From: Rhodoferax lacus
GTDB lineage: Bacteria; Pseudomonadota; Gammaproteobacteria; Burkholderiales; Burkholderiaceae_C
Direction of reading: 5' to 3'
Length of the DNA stretch: 64,000 nt
NCBI RefSeq assembly: GCF_003415675.1
Contig: NZ_QFZK01000015.1
Span: 17,312-81,311, forward strand
The stretch's first letter is position 1. Each line of letters begins with the position of its first letter. This document shows positions 10,001 through 19,100 of the stretch, in pieces. Both the position numbers and the translations under genes were made by a program. Under the pieces are notes generated by a model that was not told the origin of the DNA, did no database searches, and was given only the letters and a program-made list of their open reading frames with translations.

Positions 10001-13000
10001 CTCGCCCTGCTTGGTCACGTACACGGAACTCGCGGCCTGTATGCTGTTGCCCGCACTGTCCTTGGCCGTGACCACCAGTTCCACCTCGCCGGGCTCGGAC
10101 AGCGTGGTGTCACACAGCAGCAGGCCTCTGGAGTCGCTCTTGCCCGAGCACACACTTCCCAGGTCTTTCACCGTGGTCTTGTTGTCATAGGTATAAAAGC
10201 CGCCAACCATGCGCTTGCGCGTGGTGGTGACGATGCGCGCGGTGGCCTTCACCTCCAGCGCCACGCCTTCCTTTGCCCGGCCAGCCAGGTCCAGCGCCAG
10301 GGCCTGGAACTTGATCTGCTTGCCACTCGACACCCAGCCCTCGGTCTTGATGCCCGCCACCACGGCTGCCGGCCAGAGCGTGCGCGTGCTGCGGAGGGTC
10401 TGTACCTCGCCATTCGGGTCGGAGTAAGTGGCTTCCAGCAGCAGGTCCTGCGGCTGCTTGCCCAGCGGCAGGTCGGCCACCGTGGTCTTGCCCGCGCCGT
10501 TCTTGTCCAGGGTGAGGGGCAGCTTGTCGGCAACCACGCGGCTGTCGGTGTCGCTGACCTCGGTCTCTTCATCTCCGGCGGACACCGTGTCCTTCTTGCC
10601 GCGAGGAGGGGCAAAGCTGAAGGCTTCGAAGTCAGGAAAGCTCAGGTATTTGGTGCGCACCAGGGCCGACACGCGCACTGGCAGATTGGCAGCCGGACCA
10701 CCCGACACATAGTTCACCTGCACATCCACCGGCACGGTTTTGACAGCTACCAGTTGTTCCTTGCCAGAAGGGCTCACACGGCCTTCGAACACCGGCAGGC
10801 GGAACTCTTCCACGCGGAACTGGCCGGTACTGTATTGCCGCCCGTCGCCCCCTTTGCTGGCACCGCGCAGCGTGATGCCGTACACGCCGAGCTTGGCCGC
10901 CTGCGGTATGGCAAAGCTGCTTTCGGCACTCTGGCCGCCCGTGGCGGTCTTGCGCCAGGCCAGCGGCTGGCTGTATTGCTGGCCGCTGCCCTCGTGGGTG
11001 ATGACCAGGGTGTCGGGGTAGCTGTCCGGCAGGCCAAAGCCCTGGCTGGTCTCGGTGCGCAGCAGGTGCTTCATGGACACCGTCTCGCCCGCGCGCAACA
11101 GGCTGCGGTCCAGGATGGTGTGGGCGCGCTCGTCGGGCTGTGGCGCTGTGCTGGCCGGCAGGTTGAAGCGCCAGGACTCAATCCCCTTGTTCCAGTCGCT
11201 CCAGGTGAAGGCCAGGTCCTGCACCACGCCTTTGCCGTCGCTTGCGGGCTGCGGGGCGCGGGCGCTGACAAAGTAGGCCTGGCTGTAGACGCCGTCGTAC
11301 TCGCTGTTGCCACCCTCTGGGCCAGTGTTGCAGGCAGGCGCCATGGGTGAGATGCCGCTGAGTTTGGCCACCCCTTGCGCGTCTGTCGTGGCGCTGGCCA
11401 CTTCGCGCCCACGGCAGTCGGACACGCGCACGGCCGCACCCGCCACCGGCGCCCCCTTGTCCAGCGTGGTCACCCAGGCCAGGGCGTTCTCGCGCCCGAG
11501 CTTGAAGTGCACGCCCAGGTTGGTCACCAGCGCCGAGGTGCGAACGTACATGGTGCGGGCATTGCCATAACGCTCATCCAGCAACGAGGCACCCAGTTTT
11601 TGCGAGGCAATCTCCACCACATGAAAGCCCGCATCCAGTGGAATGCCCACCACCTCGAAGGGGCGCGGGTCATTGCCCACAGGCTTGGGCAGGTCCAGGG
11701 TGGTGACCTTGGGCTGGCCTTGCAAGAGCGAGACCATGCGCGTCTGCACCCAGTCGCTGCCAGCCTTTTCCAGCGGCTTGGGCAGGGGCGTGCGGCTGTC
11801 CTTGGCGGCCTGGCTGCGTGAAATGCTGCTGGCCTCATAGCGCTGGACCTTGTGGAACCAGGCGATGATTTCTGCATCGGTGCCGGGCTTGAAGTCGCTG
11901 ACCTTGCCCTTGGGCGCGTCGGCCACAGGCTTCGGAGCCAGGGTGGCCGCGTTCAGGCCTTTGATGTTCAAGGCAGCCTCCACATTGCGCAGCGTCACCG
12001 GCAGCAGGGCCACGCCATTCGGTTCGGCAAAGCGCTCCACGATGCCAAAGGGCGAGGCGGCAAATTTGGCCAGCGGCGGCATGGCACCGGTGGCCACCTT
12101 GAGCGGAAAGTTGGCCGCGTTGCGCAGCGTGCGGCTGCTGGCGTCCGCAAAGCCCTTGGGCAGTTCGATACTGAACTGCGTCTGCTCGGGCAGCACGGCT
12201 GCAAAGCGGATGCTGTTCAGCACATTGTCCGCAGCTTCCTCACCCTGGTCGCCGGCATCGAAAACCGGCTTGAAGCTCTCCTTGGGGCCCACCAGGCGTA
12301 TGCCCTCCAGCAGCTTGCGCGGCACGGGCGCGTTGAAGGACAGCGTCAGCGGGCGTATGGGCAGGCAGGCACTTTGCGCGTTCTCGCGCTCGCAGGCAAA
12401 GCTGGCCTCAAAGGGCTCGCGCACCTGGTAGGCAAAGCGCTTCTCCACGCTGTTGGCAATACCGCCGGGTGTGGCCACGCCGCGCTCAAACACCAGTTGC
12501 ACCTTGGCGGACGGCGTGAGGCGGCGCTTGCAGGCCAGGGTGACATAGGCCAGCGGACGGGCCGTAGCCTCCTTGTCCCAGCCTTGGGCCTTGAGCAGGG
12601 CAGCGCGCTCGCTGCCTTCTAGCAGGCGTACGGCAATGCGCTCACCCAGGCCCTCCATGGTGCAGTACGTATGCGCCTGCACGCTGCTCAATGACGCCTC
12701 ACCCGATAGGCGCAGGGCAAAGAACTGTTCCTCGTCGATGCTGCTGCCCTCATACGGCCGCAGGGTCTGCACAAAAGGCCCGCCGGTGGTGAAGCGGTAG
12801 CTGGTGGGGCCACTCAGCGCAACTCCCTTGGCCGACTGCAGCCCCGCTTTTACTTGCAAGGTGCAGCGCACACCGGGCGGCAGGTCGCGCTCGAACTCAT
12901 AGGCCCAAGCGCGGTCGTTGACCCAGCGGCCCGAGCCCTTGCTGGCCTGTGCGTCGTTGCAACTGATGGCCAGGGGCGCCTCGGCCTTGGGGTCGCCAAA

Positions 13001-13150
13001 GGCGATGGCGCTGTCGTCAAACTTGGCCAGCACCTGGCGCACCCGCGCTACCTCGCCTTGCGGTGAGAGGCTGGTGATTTGAAAGGCCTGGGCGCTGAGG
13101 GCGCTGAGTGCCAGAAGGCAGCCGATGATTTTTGTTTTTGTTGTTGTCAT
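7073..13150 (-). CDS. yfhM: Bacterial alpha-2-macroglobulin (YfhM-like)
   Basis: A very large periplasmic protein of 2025 residues, thought to trap attacking proteases through a reactive thioester and so protect the envelope. It starts with a signal peptide (IIGCLLALSALSAQA, residues 8-22) followed by many macroglobulin beta-domains. The thioester motif is YPFACLEQKTS with C1522 and Q1525, so the trap appears chemically intact. The middle includes the MG2/A2M_N regions and a Gly-rich stretch (AGGGGGHSG) in the bait-like region near residue 1285. The enterobacterial homologue is a lipoprotein; here C11 lacks a hydrophobic stretch before it, so type I signal-peptidase cleavage after AQA is more likely. 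It lies 21 bases after the EAL gene and overlaps pbpC by one base. Confidence 0.93.
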   Translation of the reverse strand: MTTTKTKIIGCLLALSALSAQAFQITSLSPQGEVARVRQVLAKFDDSAIAFGDPKAEAPLAISCNDAQASKGSGRWVNDRAWAYEFERDLPPGVRCTLQVKAGLQSAKGVALSGPTSYRFTTGGPFVQTLRPYEGSSIDEEQFFALRLSGEASLSSVQAHTYCTMEGLGERIAVRLLEGSERAALLKAQGWDKEATARPLAYVTLACKRRLTPSAKVQLVFERGVATPGGIANSVEKRFAYQVREPFEASFACERENAQSACLPIRPLTLSFNAPVPRKLLEGIRLVGPKESFKPVFDAGDQGEEAADNVLNSIRFAAVLPEQTQFSIELPKGFADASSRTLRNAANFPLKVATGAMPPLAKFAASPFGIVERFAEPNGVALLPVTLRNVEAALNIKGLNAATLAPKPVADAPKGKVSDFKPGTDAEIIAWFHKVQRYEASSISRSQAAKDSRTPLPKPLEKAGSDWVQTRMVSLLQGQPKVTTLDLPKPVGNDPRPFEVVGIPLDAGFHVVEIASQKLGASLLDERYGNARTMYVRTSALVTNLGVHFKLGRENALAWVTTLDKGAPVAGAAVRVSDCRGREVASATTDAQGVAKLSGISPMAPACNTGPEGGNSEYDGVYSQAYFVSARAPQPASDGKGVVQDLAFTWSDWNKGIESWRFNLPASTAPQPDERAHTILDRSLLRAGETVSMKHLLRTETSQGFGLPDSYPDTLVITHEGSGQQYSQPLAWRKTATGGQSAESSFAIPQAAKLGVYGITLRGASKGGDGRQYSTGQFRVEEFRLPVFEGRVSPSGKEQLVAVKTVPVDVQVNYVSGGPAANLPVRVSALVRTKYLSFPDFEAFSFAPPRGKKDTVSAGDEETEVSDTDSRVVADKLPLTLDKNGAGKTTVADLPLGKQPQDLLLEATYSDPNGEVQTLRSTRTLWPAAVVAGIKTEGWVSSGKQIKFQALALDLAGRAKEGVALEVKATARIVTTTRKRMVGGFYTYDNKTTVKDLGSVCSGKSDSRGLLLCDTTLSEPGEVELVVTAKDSAGNSIQAASSVYVTKQGELWFGGENHDRIDLLPEKKSYQPGETATFQVRMPFRFATALLTVEREGILDTRVVQLNGQDPTVQVKVQEGWGPNVYVSVLALRGRLREVPWYSFFTWGYKAPREWWTSFWYEGREFVAPTALVDLSKPAFRLGVAEIRVGSKAHQLDVSVKADKDSYPVRGKAQVQIQVKLPNGQPAANAEVALAAVDQALLELSPNDSWNLLEAMLQRRSWGVETSTAQMEIIGRRHYGRKAVPAGGGGGHSGARELLETLLLWNPRVQLDANGRANVTVPLNDALTTFKIVAVADSGVGLFGTGSTSIRATQDLQIISGLPPLVREDDQFRAQLTLRNTTKQAMKVLVSPRATLLDLPPQTVDIPADEAREVAWNVTAPAQLALTRNEAILWEIEAKDTVSGARDALKARQRIIPAVPLTVQQATLVQIDGPFSLEVNPPADAIASNGTVRGGLKLALQPKLAEGLPGVRDWFANYPFACLEQKTSKAVGLRDAKLWQGVAAQIPSYLDSDGLASYFPPRDGESNHGSDTLTAYVLAATHEAASINPAFALSDEVRAPMERGLIAFVEGRIQRDFWSPRKDLDVRKLAAIEALSRYGRATGKMLNSITIAPNQWPTHAVIDWLNILKRVADVPEHDKRLLEATQILRSRISYQGTKMVFSSERDDYWWWLMQNGDVNSARLILAVMDDPAWKDDMGRLANGFISRQQGGAWHTTTANLWGGMALEKFSAKFEATPVAGSTKASLGTATAAVDWSKVLRVLPTDASGAANQSTWFGAPAAPGNLRNNSMFLPWGKASGKEVGKDGGKDTLSVTHQGTGKPWLTLQSLAAIELKAPFNAGYQIRKTITPVEQANKGLPAGSFSRGDVLRITLEVNASSDMTWVVITDPVPAGATILGSGLGRDSEIATQGEKAQGAGWAAFEERSFESFRSYYQYLPKGGVKMEYTVRLNNVGSFSLPPSRVEAMYAPEMFGEFPNAKVRVEAVK

Positions 13151-13171
13151 GGCGAAGGAGTAGGGGTCAGG

Positions 13172-16100
13172 CTAACTGGAAGTACGGGAGGCAAGCATAT
13201 TGGATGCGTCGGAGTGACATTGCCACTGCTTGACCCACGCCGGAAAGTCCTTGGCTGGCATGGGCCTGGCGATGCCGAAGCCCTGTGCCACATCGCAGCC
13301 AATGGAGACAAGCAAGTCGCGGTGCGCGGTGGTTTCCACCCCTTCGGCCACGACCTGCCGGCCAAACGCCCGGGCCAGACCGATGATGCCATTCACGATG
13401 GCCAGGTCATTGGCATCAATGAGCATGTCACGCACAAAGCTTTGGTCTATCTTGAGGGTTTCCACGGGCAGATGTTTGAGGTAGGTGAGCGACGAATACC
13501 CGGTGCCAAAGTCATCCAGCGCAAATCTTATGCCCATGTCCTGGCACTTGGCAATGATGGCGCTGACCCGTGACAGATCTTCAAAGGCGCTGGTCTCCAG
13601 CACCTCCAGCTCCAGCAGACCGGGCCACAGGCCAGGGAAGTCTGCCAGCAGACTGCGCAGCCGATCGGGGAAATCCTGCTGCTGCAACTGCAGCGCACTG
13701 ATGTTGACGCTGACCGGCAGCGATTGACCCTGCGCATCCCAGAGGCTGACCTGCGCAAGCGCTGAGTGCACGACCCACTCTCCGAGCTTGATGCTGACCG
13801 GATGGTTCTCTATTACCGGCAGGAAGGCGGCCGGGTACAGCAGGCCACGCTCCGGGTGGTGCCAGCGGATCAACGCCTCGGCACCCACCACCGTGCCGGT
13901 GCGCAGATTCACCTTGGGCTGGTAGAACAGGACAAACTGGCCCAGTGCCAGGCCTTGTTCAATGCGCTCCAGGCTGTTGCGTTGCTGGCGTATGGCGGCG
14001 TCCTGCGTCACGTCGAAAAGGTGGTAGCGGTTCTTGCCTGCCTGCTTGGCTGCGTACATGGCCTGGTCAGCCTGGCGCATCAGCAGGTCCACCTCGGCGC
14101 CGTCCTGCGGGTACAGCGTAACCCCCATGCTGGCCGATACGCGCAGGTCCAACTGGCCCAGGTGAACCGGCTCGCAGGCGGTCTGCAACAGCCGCACCAG
14201 AATGGGCTCGCAGTCATGCGCATGCTCCAGGTCAGTCAGGATGGCAACAAACTCGTCACCGCCTATGCGCGCCAGCGTGTCGCCCTCGCGCAGGGCGGAC
14301 TGCATGTGCTGTGCCAGCGCAATCAGCAACTCGTCACCGGCGGCATGGCCATGGGTATCGTTGACTGCCTTGAAACCGTCCAGATCCAGAAATACCACGG
14401 CCAGGCAGAGCTTGCGGCGCTGGCTTTGAATCAGGGCCTGGTGCAACCGGTCAGCCAGCAGGACCCGGTTGGGCAGGCCGGTCAATGCGTCGTAATGGGC
14501 AATGTGTTCGAGTTGCTGCTGGTGTTCCTTGAACGGCGTGATGTCGCTGAACAGGGCCACATAGTTTTGAATCGCACCCGCTGCGTCATGCACACTGCTG
14601 ATGGTGAGCATTTCGGCATACACATCGCCACTCTTGCGGCGGTTCCAGACTTCGCCATACCAATGGCCTTTTTCGTGCAGGCTGCTCCACAGCTGGGCAT
14701 AAAACTCGGGTGGCTGGCGGCCCGAGTTGAGCATGCGCGGGTTCTGGCCCAGTGCTTCCTCATGGCTGAAGCCTGTAATGAGGCAGAAGGTCTCGTTCAC
14801 ATCCACGATGGTGCCTGCCGCGTCGGTGATCAGAATCCCCTCCTTGGCCGAGGTAAACACGCTGGCCGCCAGCGTGAGCCTGGCCTCCAGACGCTTGCGT
14901 TCGGTGACGTCCTTGATAAAGCCGTGCCAGAGTGTGCTGCCATCGTCCAGCCGCATAGGGTTGGCCAGCCCGGACAGCCAGCGTATGGCGCCCGAGCGGT
15001 CGTTGATGCGGAACTCATGCTGCCAGGTGGACAGTGAACGCGTCGACTCCTGCGACGAGGCTGTGAGTGCGGCGCTGTCATCGGCATAGACGCGCTCAAA
15101 AATGGGGGTGCCATCGCGCATGAAGTTGGCGGGTGCCACACCAAACATTTCCTCCAGACCCTGGCTGGCATAGGGAAATGCCGAGCTTCCATCCGCACGC
15201 TCAAGGTACTGGTAGATGACCCCGGGCACGTGCTGTGACAGGCGGTCCAGCAAGTCGTGGCTGGCCTGCATGTGGGCCTGCATCTGCAGCAGTGCCTGCT
15301 CGGCCCGCGTGCGGATGTGCAGCGCATGGTGGTAGTAGCGCATGAATACAAATGCAGCCAGCGCTACCAGCAGCATGGCTGCCAGGCTGTAGCGTGCGCC
15401 GTCTTTCCATTTGTCCAGGGCCAGGTCGCCTGAGGCAATCTGCACCACCCTCAGGGGGTGGTTCCTGAGTTGCTGCACTACCATGAAGCTGCCGTCCACC
15501 TCCTGCACGCTGGAGCCATAGCCACCGATTTTTTCGCTCAGTTGCTTGATCAGTTGCGCATTGCGTCCCAGTCGGCAGGACGTGCCTGGCTCACCCAGGT
15601 CCAGCAGGATGTCGCCGCCTGGGCCCACCAGACAGCCAGTGCTGGCCTGGGCGACCAGGTTCTGGGACGACACCGTCTGGAAGTAGTCGTCAGCGAGGGT
15701 GGCGTACACCGTACCCAGCACACGGCCATCGGGGGCGCGCGACATGCGGTAGAAAGCGAAGTCGTCGCCGTCCCTGCCATAGCCGGTCAGGCGGCCTTGG
15801 CTGGTTTGCTGTTGTACCCACAGGGGCAGGGTGTCAGCAGCCAGCGGAGTCAGGCTGGCACGTTCAACCAGGTGGCTGTCCGAGCGGTAGAAGCGCAAAT
15901 CACTCAAGGAGGGCGAGCGCAACATGCGCCTGCGCAAATCCAGCGCGACGGCGGGCCTGCCCTGGTTGTATTCCAGCCGGTAGGCCACGCCATTCAGGGT
16001 TTGCTCGGCCGATTCAAACGCGGTTTCAAACACCGAGCTCAGCGACAGGCTTTGCAACTGCAATTCACTGCGCACAGCGTGCTGGGCGCTGTGCCAGCTG

Positions 16101-16228
16101 TCGATTTCCTTCCAGGCCAGTGCGCCAATGGTGGTGATTGCCAGGCCCAGCACGAACACCATCACACTGCGCGCGGGTGTTGCTGAAGGGCGCAGGTCTG
16201 CGTGGACTGCCAGGTGGGTATGGCTCAT
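13172..16228 (-). CDS. Membrane PAS-PAS-GGDEF-EAL c-di-GMP turnover protein
   Basis: A 1018-residue inner-membrane signalling protein that makes or degrades cyclic-di-GMP. Layout: TM1 (about 22-39), a periplasmic sensor region of about 240 residues (41-280), TM2 (281-296), PAS 1 (about 320-445), PAS 2 (about 450-570), a GGDEF domain with intact IGGDEFVAI (656-660), and an EAL domain with EALIRW (784-786) and DDFGTGYSSL. Both catalytic signatures are intact, so net direction cannot be predicted. The ATG overlaps the stop of the TRAP-type binding-protein gene as ATGA, suggesting that ligand-loaded binding protein docks on the periplasmic region; that is inference. The macroglobulin gene follows after 21 bases. 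Confidence 0.93.
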   Translation of the reverse strand: MSHTHLAVHADLRPSATPARSVMVFVLGLAITTIGALAWKEIDSWHSAQHAVRSELQLQSLSLSSVFETAFESAEQTLNGVAYRLEYNQGRPAVALDLRRRMLRSPSLSDLRFYRSDSHLVERASLTPLAADTLPLWVQQQTSQGRLTGYGRDGDDFAFYRMSRAPDGRVLGTVYATLADDYFQTVSSQNLVAQASTGCLVGPGGDILLDLGEPGTSCRLGRNAQLIKQLSEKIGGYGSSVQEVDGSFMVVQQLRNHPLRVVQIASGDLALDKWKDGARYSLAAMLLVALAAFVFMRYYHHALHIRTRAEQALLQMQAHMQASHDLLDRLSQHVPGVIYQYLERADGSSAFPYASQGLEEMFGVAPANFMRDGTPIFERVYADDSAALTASSQESTRSLSTWQHEFRINDRSGAIRWLSGLANPMRLDDGSTLWHGFIKDVTERKRLEARLTLAASVFTSAKEGILITDAAGTIVDVNETFCLITGFSHEEALGQNPRMLNSGRQPPEFYAQLWSSLHEKGHWYGEVWNRRKSGDVYAEMLTISSVHDAAGAIQNYVALFSDITPFKEHQQQLEHIAHYDALTGLPNRVLLADRLHQALIQSQRRKLCLAVVFLDLDGFKAVNDTHGHAAGDELLIALAQHMQSALREGDTLARIGGDEFVAILTDLEHAHDCEPILVRLLQTACEPVHLGQLDLRVSASMGVTLYPQDGAEVDLLMRQADQAMYAAKQAGKNRYHLFDVTQDAAIRQQRNSLERIEQGLALGQFVLFYQPKVNLRTGTVVGAEALIRWHHPERGLLYPAAFLPVIENHPVSIKLGEWVVHSALAQVSLWDAQGQSLPVSVNISALQLQQQDFPDRLRSLLADFPGLWPGLLELEVLETSAFEDLSRVSAIIAKCQDMGIRFALDDFGTGYSSLTYLKHLPVETLKIDQSFVRDMLIDANDLAIVNGIIGLARAFGRQVVAEGVETTAHRDLLVSIGCDVAQGFGIARPMPAKDFPAWVKQWQCHSDASNMLASRTSS

Positions 16229-17286
16229 GGAGCCCGTCCAAATTGCCGCTCGGCCTCAGCCAGCAAGGTGTCCGGAATGCCCAAAGACCTGGCCAGGGCC
16301 GCTTGCCCTTTCATGAGTTCCTGGCGCCAGGCTTGCAGGGCTTGCGGGCTCAGATCCATCACGCGCACACCATGGGCTTGCAGGGTGCGCCTGGCTTCCT
16401 GCTGGGCGCTGCTGGACTGGGCACGGGCATCGTCCACCACCGACTCCCAACTCTGCTGCACCGCCAGGCGCAGGTCCGGGCTGAGCCGCTCCCAGCAGCT
16501 GCGCGACACCACCGGGATGTACTGCGCAAAGTAGGACATGTTTTCCGTGGCATGTTGCACGCCCATGTCCCACAGCCTGGCGCTGGCAACGGTTTCATGG
16601 GTGGTCAGCAGGCCATCTATGCGGCCCTGCTGCAACACATTGGGCAGGTCGGGCCAGGGCACAACCGTCGGTACGGCGCCTACGGCAGAGACCTGGGCGG
16701 CAATCGCCGCACCGCCTGCGATGCGGGTGCGCATGCCTGCCATGTCCTGGTAGCCAGCAATGGCCTTGCCGGTGGTGAACACATGGGCAAAGCCGAGGTC
16801 GATCCAGCGGCCCGGCACCACCACGTTGATCGATTCAGCCAGATGCTGCGAGATCAGTTGGCCAGCCCGGCCATCGCGAAAGCGGTGGTGTTCGGCCGCA
16901 CTGCGCCCCATCAGCACGGGCAGCATGAGGGCGCTGACATACGGGTCATAGCGGTCCAATTGCCAGTTGCCGGGCACTGCCATGTCCACCTTGCCGTCGC
17001 TGAGTGCCCGGATCACATCCTGGTCACGAAACAGCTGTGCGCTGTGGTGAAACTCCACCGCCAGCTTGCCCCGGGTTTTGCCGGCCAGTGTGTCGGCAAA
17101 ACGCTGCACCACCAGGGTCTGGAAGTGGGTGGGCGTGTTTTCAGTGGATATGCGAAAGACCAGAGGCTGCGCCGCCACCGGATGCGCGTCGCCCAGGCAC
17201 AGCAGACTGGCCACGCCAAACAGCCATGCCCGCCGCCCAAGCCGCGGGGTTGTGATGGTGTGGGCTGTTGCGCCTGTGCGGGTCAT
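16225..17286 (-). CDS. TRAP-type (DctP) periplasmic solute-binding protein
   Basis: A 353-residue DctP-family binding protein for organic acids or similar ligands. The N-terminus carries an export signal with a twin arginine (RLGRRAWLFGVASLLCLG, R18-R19) and a likely cleavage site near HPVAA-QP. Mature features are FRISTENTPTHFQTLVVQRFADTL, GKVDMAVPG, and the ligand-site strand GMRTRIAGG with an arginine. The ATG at 17286 is used; the frame is open a further 15 codons to a TTG at 17331, a poorer start. No DctQ or DctM permease gene is nearby, so it is an orphan. Its stop overlaps the start of the PAS-GGDEF-EAL gene, which suggests a sensory rather than transport role. Confidence 0.87.
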   Translation of the reverse strand: MTRTGATAHTITTPRLGRRAWLFGVASLLCLGDAHPVAAQPLVFRISTENTPTHFQTLVVQRFADTLAGKTRGKLAVEFHHSAQLFRDQDVIRALSDGKVDMAVPGNWQLDRYDPYVSALMLPVLMGRSAAEHHRFRDGRAGQLISQHLAESINVVVPGRWIDLGFAHVFTTGKAIAGYQDMAGMRTRIAGGAAIAAQVSAVGAVPTVVPWPDLPNVLQQGRIDGLLTTHETVASARLWDMGVQHATENMSYFAQYIPVVSRSCWERLSPDLRLAVQQSWESVVDDARAQSSSAQQEARRTLQAHGVRVMDLSPQALQAWRQELMKGQAALARSLGIPDTLLAEAERQFGRAP

Positions 17287-17506
17287 GGATGCCTGGTTGA
17301 AACCTTTTGGGTGCCCACATCCATGATGCAAGCCCGCCGACTATGGCCCATCGCGGCCGTCCGTCCATTGACTGCCATCAACCTGCAGTGCCATGACCGG
17401 GTCGATTCGCAGCAGCACAAACGGACTGCGCTGCCAAATGCATGTTTGAGTGTTCACTAAAGACGCCAAAAGCGTTAGAACCCGTCAGGCACTACAGGGA
17501 GGAGTC

Positions 17507-19093
17507 ATGGTTTCATTCTTCGACGGGCTGGGCATTCGCAAGCGTTTTGTCATTTTGCTGGGCATCTTTGTGGCCGGTTTTGCCACCTTCGGGCTCTGGT
17601 CCTTCAAGACCTTGAACGAGCTCCAGGTCAACGGTCCGCTGTTCCAGCGCATCGTCAAAAACAAGGATCTGGTGGCCGACATCCTGCCGCCGCCGGCCTA
17701 CATCATCGAGTCGTATGTGACGGTTCTGCAGATCGGCAACGCCACCGACCCCCAAAGCCGCGAGGCCCTCACCCAGACCCTGCTGCGCCTGCGCCAGGAG
17801 TACAACGCCGCGCATGCCAAATGGCAGGCCAGCAACATTGGCGCCGCACTGGAAGACAAACTGCTCAGGCAGGCGGATGCGCCGGCACAAAGGTTTTACA
17901 CGCTGGTGTTTGAGGTGCTGATCCCGGCCCTGCAAAAGCAGGACCGCACCGCGGCGGCCCGGGCGCTGCAGGATGCAGAAAAAGCCTATGACCAACACCG
18001 CCTGGCCATAGACGGAGCGGTGGCCCTGGCCAATGGGCAGATTGAGCAGGACCAAGGCGATGCCGAACACCGCATCCAGGTGGCCAGCGCCCTGTTGGCG
18101 GCCATTTTGCTGGGTTCTATGGCAGCCAGTCTGGGGGTGGCGTTGGTGGTCGTGGGCAGCATCGTGCGGCCCTTGCACCAGGCGGTGCATGCTGCGCAAA
18201 CCTTTGCCTCGGGGGACCTGACCGCGCACATTCATATACGGGGCGAGCATGAGTTGGCCCAACTGCTGAGGGCCCTGCGCGACTTGCAGTCCCGCCTGTC
18301 CGAACTGGTGGCCCAGGTGCGCACGGGCTCGGAGCGCGTGGACGCGGCTGCCGGTGAAATTGCCCATGGCAATGGCGACCTGAGCCTGCGCAACGAAAAC
18401 CAGGCCAGCGCCCTGCAGACCACGGCCGCTTCCATGGAGCAACTCAGCACACGGGTGCGGCAGAACGCCGACAACGCGCAGGCCGCCAATTTGCTGGCCA
18501 CACAAGCCTCCACCGTGGCGGTGCAGGGAGGGGGTGTGGTTAACCAGGTGGTGCAGACCATGAAAGATATCCAGCAGCAGTCGCAAAAAATTGCCGAGAT
18601 CATCGGGGTGATTGACGGTATTGCCTTTCAAACCAATATCCTGGCCCTGAATGCCGCCGTGGAAGCGGCCCGTGCGGGCGAGCAGGGCAAGGGCTTTGCC
18701 GTGGTGGCCAGCGAGGTGCGGGCGCTGGCAGGCCGCAGTGCGGCTGCGGCACGGGAAATCAAGACCCTCATCACCGCCAGCGTGGACCGCGTGCAGCGCG
18801 GCACCGTTCTGGTGGATCAGGCTGGCTCCACCATGCAGGAGGTGGTGCACTCGGTCCAGCAGGTGTCGGCCATCGTGAAAGACATCACGCTGGCCAGCGG
18901 GGAGCAGTCCAGCGGTGTCCAGCAGGTGGGCCAGGCCGTGGCTGAAATGGACCAGGCCACGCACCAGAACGCCGTCCTGGTGGATGAAATGGCTGCTGCT
19001 GCCCAGAGCCTCTCTCGCCAGGCACAAGAGTTGGTGGCCTCGGTGGCGGTGTTCCGCTTGCCCGCAACCCTGTCTCTGGAGCAGGGCGCTTGA
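17507..19093 (+). CDS. Methyl-accepting chemotaxis protein
   Basis: A 528-residue chemoreceptor. TM1 lies at about 13-33, a periplasmic four-helix-type ligand domain of about 155 residues contains the motif [13 protein letters not shown]2 lies at about 190-215, then HAMP and a cytoplasmic signalling coiled coil. The hairpin tip is unmistakable: [20 protein letters not shown], then [18 protein letters not shown]. There is no C-terminal CheR-binding pentapeptide (it ends [11 protein letters not shown]). The ATG at 17507 is chosen for the GGAGG-type site (AGGGAGGAG) just upstream; the frame is open 19 codons further. No che genes are adjacent. It is convergent with argH, eight bases apart. Ligand unknown. 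Confidence 0.95.
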   Translation: MVSFFDGLGIRKRFVILLGIFVAGFATFGLWSFKTLNELQVNGPLFQRIVKNKDLVADILPPPAYIIESYVTVLQIGNATDPQSREALTQTLLRLRQEYNAAHAKWQASNIGAALEDKLLRQADAPAQRFYTLVFEVLIPALQKQDRTAAARALQDAEKAYDQHRLAIDGAVALANGQIEQDQGDAEHRIQVASALLAAILLGSMAASLGVALVVVGSIVRPLHQAVHAAQTFASGDLTAHIHIRGEHELAQLLRALRDLQSRLSELVAQVRTGSERVDAAAGEIAHGNGDLSLRNENQASALQTTAASMEQLSTRVRQNADNAQAANLLATQASTVAVQGGGVVNQVVQTMKDIQQQSQKIAEIIGVIDGIAFQTNILALNAAVEAARAGEQGKGFAVVASEVRALAGRSAAAAREIKTLITASVDRVQRGTVLVDQAGSTMQEVVHSVQQVSAIVKDITLASGEQSSGVQQVGQAVAEMDQATHQNAVLVDEMAAAAQSLSRQAQELVASVAVFRLPATLSLEQGA

Positions 19094-19100
19094 GTGGAGG

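Noticed and set aside
7586..11350. 1254-codon open frame on the plus strand inside yfhM
   Set aside because: It is antisense to a clear macroglobulin gene; long antisense frames arise from the high GC third-position bias. The translation is low in complexity, His/Gln/Gly-rich and has no recognisable domain.
17450..17506. Upstream start for the chemoreceptor at 17450
   Set aside because: The first 19 codons read like leader sequence, while AGGGAGGAG sits just before the ATG at 17507 and the following residues form a normal receptor N-terminus.
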